Assembly (NCBI GenBank): GCA_964549785.1
Contig: CAZJXA010000044.1
Coordinates: 1-18,973, forward strand
Direction of reading: 5' to 3'
Length of the DNA: 18,973 nucleotides
Source of the DNA: JBEIUO01 sp964549785
GTDB taxonomy: Bacteria > Planctomycetota > Phycisphaerae > Phycisphaerales > UBA1924
Translations under genes and position numbers: made by a program
Shown: positions 7,534 through 14,874 of the stretch, piece by piece
Layout: every line of letters starts with the position of its first letter
Position numbering within the stretch: position 1 is the first letter of the stretch
The notes under the pieces: generated by a model
The model's database searches: none
What the model saw: the letters and a program-made list of their open reading frames with translations, nothing else
What the model was told of the DNA's origin: nothing

Positions 7534-8630
7534 ACCGGCTCGCCGGCATCGTCGCGGTTGTTGCCGGGGTGTCGGCCGCGTTGGGCGTGGGCGCGTGGTT
7601 GATCGGACGGGTCTTCACGGACCGCTTTCTCATCACTCAGTTCGTATGGTGGATTCCCGCCTGGGCGTGTCTCATCGTCATCGCCCTTGCGCTGCTGATT
7701 CGCACGATTGCCCAATGTGTGCTGCGGAGGTCGGGCAAACGATCGCCGATGTTCAGCCGATTCCTCACCCTCGGCCTCGTCGTCGCGGTGTTGCACGCGT
7801 CGATTTTCGAGTACCGCCTCGTCTCGCCTCGAACCCCGTCGCCCGATTCCTCGCTGCGACTCCTCGTGTGGAACCCCGCCGGCCAACCGACGCTCGCGGA
7901 ACCCCTTCTCCGAGGCAAGCCCGACATCCTCGCCGTGGTCAATTCCGGGTATGGAGCGGAATGGGCCGCCGTGATGGCGGGCTTGGGCGAGCGCGCTTCG
8001 GCGGTTCGTAGCGGCCGCCTGGTCGTCGCCGCGCGCTCGCGGGTCATTGAGTGGGGAGGCACCTCGCTGAAAGTGACCGGCGCCAAAGAACGCACGTTCA
8101 AGTGGAAGGGCGGCCAGAAACACACGATCGACGAGGGATACGGCATTTACTGTGTGCTCGAAGACCCAACCCCCGCCGCTCCGCCCGGCACCCGCCTCAC
8201 GCTCTGGTTCCTCGATCTTCCGTCCGATCCGGACATTCACCGCTCCCGCATGATGCGCGAGGCCCGTGCCGCCATCGACACCTTTCGCGGGCCCCGCTAT
8301 TCGAGGGTCAACGGCGACGATCGCGATGAACTCATCCCCGGTGGTAACTCTCCCCAAGGGTTCCCTCCCGCTGACCTCGTCGTCGGGGATTTCAACACTC
8401 CCCGCGGCAGCCAGTCCCTCGAAGTTGTTTGTCCCGGCTTGACTCACGCGTTCCGTCAAGCCGGCGTGGGCCCGGCGCCCACCTGGCCCCGCGAGCTTCC
8501 GCTTATCGCCATCGACCACATTTTCGTGGCGCCGCACCGGAGAGCCACAAAGTACGCGACGCTCGATTTCGGCGTTGGTCACCACCTGGCGCAGTGGTGC
8601 GAGATCGTTCCTGAGCTGCCGGAGGAGTAA
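7530..8630 (+). CDS. Membrane-anchored endonuclease/exonuclease/phosphatase-fold protein, probably degenerate
   Basis: A 366-residue protein with three hydrophobic segments (about 4-26, 36-61, 76-93) followed by an EEP-superfamily domain (about 107-366). The fold is recognised by LLVWNPAG (Asn115), DLVVGDFNTP (GDFN at 286-289), TWPRELPLIAIDHIFV (Asp329) and the terminal GHHLAQW. Several catalytic positions differ from the family. The metal-binding Glu of the QE motif is Asn138. The His of the HL motif is Asp229 (FLDLPSD). The SDH triad is GHH (350-352). This suggests a non-catalytic or altered enzyme facing outside the cytoplasm. TTG 7530 is the only usual start codon between the upstream in-frame stop (7467) and the first membrane helix. 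It is the last gene of the putative glycan operon. Confidence 0.75.
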   Translation: MNRLAGIVAVVAGVSAALGVGAWLIGRVFTDRFLITQFVWWIPAWACLIVIALALLIRTIAQCVLRRSGKRSPMFSRFLTLGLVVAVLHASIFEYRLVSPRTPSPDSSLRLLVWNPAGQPTLAEPLLRGKPDILAVVNSGYGAEWAAVMAGLGERASAVRSGRLVVAARSRVIEWGGTSLKVTGAKERTFKWKGGQKHTIDEGYGIYCVLEDPTPAAPPGTRLTLWFLDLPSDPDIHRSRMMREARAAIDTFRGPRYSRVNGDDRDELIPGGNSPQGFPPADLVVGDFNTPRGSQSLEVVCPGLTHAFRQAGVGPAPTWPRELPLIAIDHIFVAPHRRATKYATLDFGVGHHLAQWCEIVPELPEE

Positions 8631-8657
8631 CGAGCGGGCCGTCTACTGTTGCTCGCC

Positions 8658-9488
8658 ATGACCATGCAGGACGTGATCGATTTCCTCAAACGCTACGGAC
8701 GAACGCTCTTTGCCGTATTGATAGTGGCCCTCCCGGTCCTGGGCGCGGTGCTCAAGGAAGTGAAAAAGTCGGCCGAGAAGCGACGGGCACTGCTCGATGT
8801 TGAGCGGAGAGCGATCGACGAAATGCGGCGGGGCAGCGCAGCCGTCAACGCTCCCGCCATTCCCGGCGGGACGCAGGTGCAGCGCACGGCGTCCAACGAA
8901 CTGGAGGAGATGGCCCGTCGGCGTCGATCGCAGATCGAACAAGCCAGCGAGCGTGAGTCCGAGACCCGCCAGACAAGGGTTCAGCAAACGCCCCCCACCA
9001 ACGTGCCCACCGCAGCGCGGCGGAATGTCGCCATTCACACGGTCCCGCTACCGCAGCGTCAGACGCAGTCTCAGCAGCGCCAACCGCTGCCCCCCAAGTG
9101 GGTGCAGGAGCAGCAACCCCGCGCTCCTCAGCACGTTCAACGGCAGGGTGCGCAACCCAAACCGCAGGTCAAACAGGCGAAGAGCAAGCAGAAGGTTCAG
9201 CGCAACCCTCAAACGCAGCAACGGGTTCAGCAGCGCCCGCCCGGGCCCGCACCCATCTCCGCAGCGCTTCTCCCGCACAGTTCCGACGCCCACGCCCGCC
9301 TGCACGACGAAAGCGAAACCACCCACCGACTGGTGGACACCGTGGCCTCCCCTTTAGCGCGCCCGCGAACCGGCGTGCATCTGACGCGGATGGACTGGCG
9401 TAAGGCCCTTCTCATGCGCGAGGTATTGGGCAGCCCGCTCGCTTTACGGTACGAGGGCGAGCAGCGCGGCCTTGATCCGGCGGCGTAG
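8658..9488 (+). CDS. Single-pass membrane protein with Q/P-rich linker, unknown function
   Basis: A 276-residue protein from ATG 8658 (a second ATG follows at 8664). One transmembrane helix (about 15-33) near the N-terminus precedes a charged, probably coiled-coil segment (about 34-100) rich in Arg and Glu. A long low-complexity stretch rich in Gln, Pro, Arg and Lys follows (about 115-200). The C-terminal ~35 residues look folded and conserved in style (DWRKALLMREVLGSPLAL). I believe short proteins ending this way are common in planctomycetes, but cannot confirm it here. No clear ribosome site is present. The gene starts 28 bases after the EEP-like gene, so it may share its transcript. A scaffold or envelope-anchoring role is possible but not shown. 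Confidence 0.7.
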   Translation: MTMQDVIDFLKRYGRTLFAVLIVALPVLGAVLKEVKKSAEKRRALLDVERRAIDEMRRGSAAVNAPAIPGGTQVQRTASNELEEMARRRRSQIEQASERESETRQTRVQQTPPTNVPTAARRNVAIHTVPLPQRQTQSQQRQPLPPKWVQEQQPRAPQHVQRQGAQPKPQVKQAKSKQKVQRNPQTQQRVQQRPPGPAPISAALLPHSSDAHARLHDESETTHRLVDTVASPLARPRTGVHLTRMDWRKALLMREVLGSPLALRYEGEQRGLDPAA

Positions 9489-9559
9489 ACATGCACGCTC
9501 CGCCGGAGCCTTAGAACCGGTATGGTCGCCGCCTCAATCTCTATTGGCCGCCTCAAGCC

Positions 9560-10372
9560 CTATTCGGTCTGGTCGAGTGTCAGCAGCGTCCGTTCATTCT
9601 CGAGCCGCACCGGCCCGACGTGGAGCGTGCGCCGCTCCTCCTCCCGCAGTATCCGCCCGGATTCATCCAGCGTCCACACGCTGGTCCTGCGGATAACCAC
9701 GGGCGAGAGCCGGAAGACCAGCATCATCTGCAAGCGACCGTCGTCGAGAAACCGGGCCTCGCTGATCGCCGTGCCGGCCTTCGTCCCGGAGCTGCCGACT
9801 TCGGAGCTCAGGAGGCTGGCTTCGGACCTATGCACTTCCTGGGGCGAGAGCGACGCCGGGTACAGCACCAAGGAGGGTTGGAAGGCAGCCTGCCGACCAT
9901 GCTCGTGGTCGTCCAGCCGCGTCATGGCGATGGAACCATCCGCCTGAGTAACGAGGTGGATGGTGCGGCGCAACGCACCGTCCCCGCCGCAGTCGCCTGC
10001 GCGGGACGTCACCGTCCACGCCCCGGATGCGTCGGTCGACCCGGCGGACCGGCAGCGATATCTGTCGGTTTCTCCCACGCGGTAGCGGTCGGCCCCCGGG
10101 CCGGCGCGGAAGATAGTCGAGGCAGGGAGCGACGATCCGGATGCGCGAAAGGGATTGGGAAAGCCGCCCAAAGGTTCGCTCGGGCCGGGCCCCGCGCAAC
10201 CGATCGCGGTCAGCAGTGACAGGGCGAGGGCGGCAGCGGCACCGGCACGCCTGGCGGAGTGCCCTCGCGTTTGGGAGCGATGGGAAATCGGCAGCGTCGT
10301 GTGGCGGGGCTTTTCTATACTGTGCGCATGATACAGACTCGCCGGACTGCGGGCCGGGCCCGCGGCCGACAC
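9560..10372 (-). CDS. Putative lipoprotein, unknown function (start uncertain)
   Basis: The frame encodes a lipoprotein signal (hydrophobic run AAALALSLLTAIGC with the lipobox Cys about residue 59 counted from GTG 10372). A secreted domain rich in Ser, Arg and Asp follows, with beta-type strands in its C-terminal half (ISEARFLDDGRLQMMLVFRLSP, TSVWTLDESGRILREEERRTL). No known domain was recognised. The start is a problem. Between GTG 10372 and the signal peptide there is no ATG, GTG or TTG, only CTG (10294) and ATT (10288). The GTG would give an unusually long n-region and lies inside the divergently read neighbour. An AT-rich TATAGA block on this strand (near 10316-10321) would start transcription after GTG 10372, favouring the CTG or ATT. 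The gene is convergent with the Q/P-rich membrane protein gene. Confidence 0.65.
   Translation of the reverse strand: MSAAGPARSPASLYHAHSIEKPRHTTLPISHRSQTRGHSARRAGAAAALALSLLTAIGCAGPGPSEPLGGFPNPFRASGSSLPASTIFRAGPGADRYRVGETDRYRCRSAGSTDASGAWTVTSRAGDCGGDGALRRTIHLVTQADGSIAMTRLDDHEHGRQAAFQPSLVLYPASLSPQEVHRSEASLLSSEVGSSGTKAGTAISEARFLDDGRLQMMLVFRLSPVVIRRTSVWTLDESGRILREEERRTLHVGPVRLENERTLLTLDQTE
10316..10321 (+). promoter_or_regulatory. -10 box TATACT with leaderless geometry
   Basis: TATACT ends six bases before ATG 10328, the same spacing as at the left-end gene, so the transcript would begin at or next to the start codon. No good -35 is visible 16-18 bases upstream (AGCGTC at 17). The complementary strand reads AGTATA, giving a possible divergent -10 for the minus-strand lipoprotein. 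Confidence 0.5.
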
Positions 10373-11179
10373 GCCATGCTGGCCGCCTTCGGATCATCGA
10401 CTCTCGTGGCGATCGTCGCGCTGGCCGGCTGCGACACCCCAGATCTTGGTCTTCAAAAAGGCTCTGACAGCATCTTCTCCGCTTTCACCGGTCCCACGCC
10501 CACCGAGGCCGCCACCCTCGCGCTCGATAAATACAACGCGAACAATCGGTATCGCGGCACGCTGCTCCTCTCCAGCGCCTCGTTTGCGGGCGAGCCGGTT
10601 TACATGGCTCTCTTCCGTGACAACATGGACGACGAAGACCCGGGGGTCCGCGCGGTTTCGGCCCGCGCGGTCGCCCGCCACGGCACTCCCGAGGACGCCG
10701 CGCTCCTGATCGAGCGTCTGAGCGACGCCGACACCAATGTGCGCATCGAGGCCGCCCGTGGACTGCAACGTATCCACAACCCCGCGGCGGTGGACCCGTT
10801 ACTCGCGGCCCTTGATCTCGAAAAAGAGGCGGAGCCGCAGGTACGCTTCGAGGCCGCTTCCGCCTTGGGCCAGTATCCGCGGACCGTGGTGGTCGAAGAA
10901 CTGGTGGCCGCGCTCGACGATCCGAACCTCAGCGTCAATCGGAACACACTGTTGTCGTTGCGCACGCTGACGGGCCAAGACTTCGGCTTCGAGCAGCGGG
11001 CGTGGCTCGAGTGGTACAAAGCTACGGACGCGCCCTTCGCCGCCCGCAGCGGCTATATGTACCCGGCGTTCAGCCGCGACAAGAACTGGTGGGAATACAT
11101 TCCGTTTGTCCCGCAACCCCCCAACGAGCCCGCCAGTGTGCCCGCGGGGATGCCGACAACTACCGGGGGTGGGGCGTGA
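10328..11179 (+). CDS. HEAT-repeat lipoprotein
   Basis: A 283-residue envelope lipoprotein. The Arg-rich n-region (MIQTRRTAGRARGR) and hydrophobic core end in lipobox LAGC with Cys35. Residues about 100-205 contain two to three HEAT-like alpha-helical repeats. Telling segments are DEDPGVRAVSARAVARHG, DADTNVRIEAARGLQRI and EPQVRFEAASALGQY, which share the D/P-x-VR-x-x-A-A-x-A-L pattern of this protein-binding solenoid. The C-terminal part is Trp/Tyr-rich (RAWLEWYKATDAPF, NWWEYIPF) and ends in a Pro-rich tail. ATG 10328 was chosen because it gives a good signal peptide and sits just after a TATACT -10. GTG of the next gene overlaps its TGA, so the two are translationally coupled. A scaffold role in the envelope is inferred. 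Confidence 0.82.
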   Translation: MIQTRRTAGRARGRHAMLAAFGSSTLVAIVALAGCDTPDLGLQKGSDSIFSAFTGPTPTEAATLALDKYNANNRYRGTLLLSSASFAGEPVYMALFRDNMDDEDPGVRAVSARAVARHGTPEDAALLIERLSDADTNVRIEAARGLQRIHNPAAVDPLLAALDLEKEAEPQVRFEAASALGQYPRTVVVEELVAALDDPNLSVNRNTLLSLRTLTGQDFGFEQRAWLEWYKATDAPFAARSGYMYPAFSRDKNWWEYIPFVPQPPNEPASVPAGMPTTTGGGA

Positions 11180-11859
11180 TTGTTCGAGCACACCGACGCG
11201 CCGAGGACGGCGTTACCCGGGCCCGCGAAATCGGCGATCAACGCCGCGGGTGGTCGGCGCTCGACGTCCTTGGGTTCACGGTGCTGTTCTCCATCGTGGC
11301 TTGGGGCATCGGGTGCGCCGCCAAAGGACCGTCGACATTTGCTGTTTCCGCGGGCGGGTACGGCACGGCGTTTGAGTCCGCGCGGGAGGTGCTGCGTGAT
11401 CGCCGCTTCCCAATCGAGCGTGTCGACTTTGACCAGGGCGTTATCACGACCGCCGGCAAACCGTCGTCCGGGTACGCGACCCCGTGGGATCTGGACCAAA
11501 CGACGCTTTCCCAAGAGTTCAGCGACCTTGTCAACCACCAGAACCGGCGGGTGCGGGTCACCTTTGAGAACGCGGACGGCTCACCCACCCTCAACCCCAA
11601 CACCGAAACCCGCGGCCGTGTTGACGTCGTGGTGTACCGAATGCAGGACTACTCGATGAGGCCGGCCAGCCGGGCGCTGCTGTATTCCACCCGTTCCACG
11701 GATCCCACGCTCAGCGCGCAGGGCATCTACCCGCAATACGAAGTCCCCTCACAAGCCGATTCCCGCTTGGCCGAGCGCCTCGCCCGACAGATTGAGCGGG
11801 AAATGGAACGTCGCATCGCTAAGACCGACGATCTCACCCAAGAAGAGGGCGTGCGGTAA
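11176..11859 (+). CDS. Lipoprotein coupled to the HEAT-repeat lipoprotein
   Basis: A 227-residue protein starting at GTG 11176, whose GTGA overlaps the stop of the HEAT gene; a G-rich stretch (GGGGGTGGGG) just upstream can serve as ribosome site. A longer in-frame start at 11002 would lie inside the HEAT gene and is unlikely. The n-region is long and Arg-rich. It is followed by a hydrophobic core (LDVLGFTVLFSIVAWGIGC) and Cys47, which could be lipidated. The mature domain has an N-terminal helix (YGTAFESAREVLRDRRF), a beta-rich middle (VDFDQGVITTAGKP, VRVTFEN, RVDVVVYRM) and a C-terminal helix rich in Arg and Glu. I do not recognise the family. It probably works with the HEAT protein at the envelope. 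A hairpin follows its stop (11861-11888). Confidence 0.75.
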   Translation: MIVRAHRRAEDGVTRAREIGDQRRGWSALDVLGFTVLFSIVAWGIGCAAKGPSTFAVSAGGYGTAFESAREVLRDRRFPIERVDFDQGVITTAGKPSSGYATPWDLDQTTLSQEFSDLVNHQNRRVRVTFENADGSPTLNPNTETRGRVDVVVYRMQDYSMRPASRALLYSTRSTDPTLSAQGIYPQYEVPSQADSRLAERLARQIEREMERRIAKTDDLTQEEGVR

Positions 11860-11860
11860 C

Positions 11861-11888
11861 GAAGGGTTCGCCGAGTCTCGAACCTTTC
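11861..11888 (+). terminator. Terminator-like hairpin after the lipoprotein operon
   Basis: GAAGGGTTCG, an 8-base loop, and CGAACCTTTC form a 10-bp stem with one G-T pair, two bases after the TAA of the preceding gene. The 3' arm is T-rich but no long T-run follows, so termination efficiency is uncertain. Confidence 0.5.
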
Positions 11889-12035
11889 TTGGCAACTTGT
11901 TGTACCCCAATCGGTTGGCAACGTGCGCAGCGGGTTCTCCGGGTTTCCTTGCCTTGCTCGCCCTCCCTCTTCTTGCCGCCGAGGTCGCTTCCCCGGAACC
12001 GACGACGTCGGCGGGCATCGAACCCATGCCACCCA

Positions 12036-12049
12036 TCGCTCGCGAGCGA
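12036..12049. promoter_or_regulatory. Perfect 14-bp palindrome upstream of the solute-binding protein gene
   Basis: TCGCTCGCGAGCGA is its own reverse complement. Its centre is about 48 bases before the transcription start predicted from the TATAGT box at 12079. A regulator-binding site is possible. The context is GC-rich, so chance is not excluded. Confidence 0.4.
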
Positions 12050-12078
12050 GCCCGCGCGGGGTCGGGTCCGGTCCGCGA

Positions 12079-12084
12079 TATAGT
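12079..12084 (+). promoter_or_regulatory. Candidate -10 box TATAGT for the solute-binding protein gene
   Basis: TATAGT matches the sigma70 -10 consensus at five of six positions and lies 51 bases before the ATG at 12136. No -35-like hexamer is found at the right distance, which would fit a promoter needing an activator. Confidence 0.45.
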
Positions 12085-12085
12085 T

Positions 12086-12102
12086 TGACCCGGTCCGGGT
12101 CA
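12086..12102. promoter_or_regulatory. Perfect 17-bp dyad over the predicted transcription start
   Basis: TGACCCGG-T-CCGGGTCA is a perfect 8-bp inverted repeat around one base. It begins one base after the TATAGT box, so it covers the predicted +1 site, the classic position for a repressor operator. As RNA it could also fold as a small hairpin with a 5-base loop. Confidence 0.55.
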
Positions 12103-12135
12103 CAACCCCTTGACCGCACCCATGGAGTCTCCTCG

Positions 12136-13365
12136 ATGAACGACGGATCGTCCAACCCCGTAAAGACCGACGCGAACAATGGATTGTCTCGCCGTGGCCT
12201 GCTCGGCCTGCTCGCGATGGCCGCCGCCGCGACCGGCGTCCTGCTGCCTGCACCGGCGGGAGCCCAACAGGCGGCCGGCGACCCGATCGTGATCGGGCAT
12301 TACGGCTCGACGACGGGCAAGGAAGCCACGTTCGGAATTTCGACCGATAACGGCATCAAGTTGGCGTTTGAGGAGATTAACGCGGCGGGCGGGATCAACG
12401 GTCGTCCGCTGAGCCTGATCACCTACGACACCCGAGGCGAATCTGGCGAGGCCGGGAAGGCCGTGACGCGGCTGATCACGAGCGACAAGGTGACGGCCGT
12501 GTTGGGCGAGGTGGCGAGCACGCTGAGCCTGGCGGGCGGGGCGGTCTGTCAGGAGCGGAAGGTTCCGATGATCAGCCCGAGTTCCACCAATCCAGCGGTC
12601 ACTCGCGGTCGCGATTACGTCTTCCGTGTGTGCTTTATCGATCCGTTTCAGGGGATGGTGGTCGCCAAATTCGCCCACGAAAACCTGAAGAAAGACAAGG
12701 TCGCGGTGCTCTACGACCAGTCCGCGGCGTATTCCAAGGGTCTGCGCGACGAGTTCAAGAAAGCCTTGAAGAAAATGGGCGGAACGATCGTCGCCGATGA
12801 AGCCTACAGCGGCGGCGATCAGGATTTTTCCGCGCAGTTAACCACCATCAAAGCCTCGGGCGCGCAGGCGATTTTCGTTCCCGGCTACTACACCGACGTG
12901 GGCAACATCGCGTTGCAGGCCCGCAAGTTGGGGATCGGCAAGGAGGTTCCGTTGCTGGGCGGTGACGGGTGGGACAGCGAGCAGTTGGCGAAGATCGCCG
13001 GGGAGGCGATCGAGGGCAGTTACTACAGCAACCATTACGCCCCGGATCAGGCGACCGACGACGTCAAGGTGTTTGTTGAGAAGTACAAGGCGGCCTATGG
13101 CGGTCAAACGCCCGACGGCCTGGCGGCCCTGGGCTATGACGCGGCGTTGATTTTGGCGGATGCGCTCAAGCGGAGCAACTGCGAGGGCGGAAAGGCCCTG
13201 CGCGATGCGATCGCGTCGACCAAAGGCTTCAAGGGAGTCACGGGCATGATCACAATCGACAAGAACCGCGACGCCACCAAGAGCGCGGTGATGGTGGAAA
13301 TGAAGATGGCCGATGACGGCAACCTGAAGCCGGCGTGGGTGGCGACCGTGGACGCGGCGGAATAA
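12136..13365 (+). CDS. ABC transporter substrate-binding protein, branched-chain amino acid type (LivK family), Tat signal
   Basis: A 409-residue periplasmic binding protein of Peripla_BP_6 type. The N-terminus carries a twin-arginine motif (LSRRGLLG, Arg19-Arg20), a hydrophobic segment (22-38) and an Ala-x-Ala cleavage site before QQ (about 43). The mature protein has the family signature: IVIGHYGSTTGKEATFG, then GIKLAFEEINAAGGINGRPL, then VTAVLGEVASTLSLA and ISPSSTNPAVT, and later VAVLYDQSAAYSKGL and DQDFSAQLTTIKASGAQAIFVPGYY. It would bind an amino acid or related small ligand and deliver it to an ABC permease, but no permease or ATPase gene adjoins it. The start is set by GGAG eight bases before the ATG (12124-12127). 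Longer in-frame versions reaching upstream lack sense. Two palindromes flank its -10 box. A weak hairpin follows (13448-13464). Confidence 0.92.
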   Translation: MNDGSSNPVKTDANNGLSRRGLLGLLAMAAAATGVLLPAPAGAQQAAGDPIVIGHYGSTTGKEATFGISTDNGIKLAFEEINAAGGINGRPLSLITYDTRGESGEAGKAVTRLITSDKVTAVLGEVASTLSLAGGAVCQERKVPMISPSSTNPAVTRGRDYVFRVCFIDPFQGMVVAKFAHENLKKDKVAVLYDQSAAYSKGLRDEFKKALKKMGGTIVADEAYSGGDQDFSAQLTTIKASGAQAIFVPGYYTDVGNIALQARKLGIGKEVPLLGGDGWDSEQLAKIAGEAIEGSYYSNHYAPDQATDDVKVFVEKYKAAYGGQTPDGLAALGYDAALILADALKRSNCEGGKALRDAIASTKGFKGVTGMITIDKNRDATKSAVMVEMKMADDGNLKPAWVATVDAAE

Positions 13366-13447
13366 TTATTGCCGGGGGCCGGGGACCCTTGGTCGAAAAG
13401 GCGCGCCCGAAAGATGTAAAAACGCCCTGACGCGGGGTCCGTCCGAT

Positions 13448-13464
13448 CGCCTCTGGAGGCGTTT
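13448..13464 (+). terminator. Weak hairpin after the solute-binding protein gene
   Basis: CGCCT, a 4-base loop, and AGGCG followed by TTT lie about 80 bases after the stop codon. The stem is short, so this is only a possible terminator. Nothing else is recognised in the 260 bases between this gene and dnaN, apart from a TACACT sequence (13550-13555) that could be a -10 for dnaN. Confidence 0.3.
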
Positions 13465-13625
13465 CCCGTGTTCCGGGCAAACTTTCGCAGCACCTGCGTC
13501 GCTCACTCCATCCTGCATCGCCTCGCTCCGCGAGTCTACCCTTCTCCGTTACACTGGACTCAACACTTCCGGACCCTCCGCCGCGATTCCGCGAGCCCGT
13601 GGGTTTCCAGGATGGAGCGTGATTC

Positions 13626-14801
13626 ATGAAGGTTATTTGCGACCGTGCGGCGCTGCTTGAGGGGCTTAATCTGGTCGGCGGTGCTGCCGCCGTCCGCACC
13701 CCGCGCCTCCAACTCACGTGCATCAAACTGGTAGCCACCAAGTCCGCCGGCGCGGGTGAAATGTCCTTGGCTGCCACGGATGCGGAAATCTCCATCAGAA
13801 TGAGCCTTTCGCACGTCGACGTTCAGCAGGCGGGTGAGGTGCTCATCCCCGCCGACAAACTCCGCCAGATCGTCGGTGCCGAAGAGGGCGAGGCCACGCT
13901 GACCCTTGAAAGTGAGGGCGACGCCCTCCACATCCGCGGCATGGACGCCCACTTCAAGGTCCTTGGCTATCCGGCCGCCGATTTCCCGCCGCTCCCGGAT
14001 TTCCGGACGATCGTGGAAAGCGGCGGCGCCGACAAGCTCCGCGCCGTCATGACGCACCCCGCGGGCAGCCTGTCCGAACTTGTTTCCAAGACGCTTTTCG
14101 CTACCGCGAAAGAAACCTCGCGGTATTCCATCAACGGCGTCCTCTTCAAGCGAGATGGGAAACGCCTCGAGATGGTCGCGACCGACGGTCGCCGGCTCGC
14201 GATCGCCCGCACCAATTTGGCCGGCGGAGAGAAAGACGCCAAGCCCGTCTCCTGTATCGTGCCTGTTAAAGCCCTCAACGTCCTCCAGCGCATGGTTCAC
14301 GACAACGAAGAGAACGTTCAGATCGGGATCACCGAAAACCAGATCCTCTTCAGTTTCGGGACGGCCGCCAGCCCCGGCCGGGTGGTCCTCACCAGCAACC
14401 TGATCGAAGGAACGTTCCCGCCTTACGAAGACGCGATCCCCAAGGACTTCGACAAGAAGGTCACCTTCGACCGGGACGTGCTCCTTTCGGCCGTCCGGCG
14501 CGCGGCCCTGCTTACGAACGAAGAATCGAAGGGCGTCAAGATGACGTTCCACGGACGCACCAAGAAGGTCGAAGTCGCCAGCCGGGCCCCCGAGATGGGC
14601 GAATCCACCATCACGGTGGACCTGACGTCGTACGAGGGCGACCCCATCGACATCGGCTTTAACCCCAACTTCCTCCTCGATGCGCTGAAAGTTCTCCCGG
14701 AGTCCGACGTTGTGATGGAACTGAAGGCCTCCAGCAAGCCCGGCGTCATACGGTCCGGCACCGAGTTCACGTACGTCGTCATGCCCGTCGGCCTTAATTG
14801 A
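13626..14801 (+). CDS. dnaN: DNA polymerase III beta subunit (sliding clamp)
   Basis: The 391-residue clamp forms a dimeric ring that tethers the replicative polymerase to DNA. The N-terminus (MKVICDRAALLEGLNLVGGAA) fits the first of three similar domains (about 1-130, 131-260, 261-391). Family hallmarks include the AATDAEISIRM segment, GYPAADFPPLPDF near the end of domain 1, FATAKETSRYSINGVLF and ATDGRRLA in domain 2, and a C-terminus ending in YVVMPVGLN. In other species the C-terminus ends in YVIMPMRL. It is about 25 residues longer than the usual 366, with small insertions such as KSAGAGEMS in domain 1. The start is backed by GGAG (13614-13617) eight bases upstream. The gene is not next to dnaA or recF. 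tatC follows after 73 bases. Confidence 0.95.
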   Translation: MKVICDRAALLEGLNLVGGAAAVRTPRLQLTCIKLVATKSAGAGEMSLAATDAEISIRMSLSHVDVQQAGEVLIPADKLRQIVGAEEGEATLTLESEGDALHIRGMDAHFKVLGYPAADFPPLPDFRTIVESGGADKLRAVMTHPAGSLSELVSKTLFATAKETSRYSINGVLFKRDGKRLEMVATDGRRLAIARTNLAGGEKDAKPVSCIVPVKALNVLQRMVHDNEENVQIGITENQILFSFGTAASPGRVVLTSNLIEGTFPPYEDAIPKDFDKKVTFDRDVLLSAVRRAALLTNEESKGVKMTFHGRTKKVEVASRAPEMGESTITVDLTSYEGDPIDIGFNPNFLLDALKVLPESDVVMELKASSKPGVIRSGTEFTYVVMPVGLN

Positions 14802-14874
14802 TTGACTCCGAAACTACATAATCATCGCCGGCGCCAAGAGCCAAGCGACCCTTCTCCTACCCTTCAACACCCAC

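Noticed and set aside
9497..9509. Small hairpin GCTCC-GCC-GGAGC between convergent genes
   Set aside because: Short stem and no T-run on either strand, so not called a terminator.
11889..11922. Two direct copies of TTGGCAAC, 26 bases apart
   Set aside because: Only two 8-base copies, with no further copies or flanking structure; chance is plausible.
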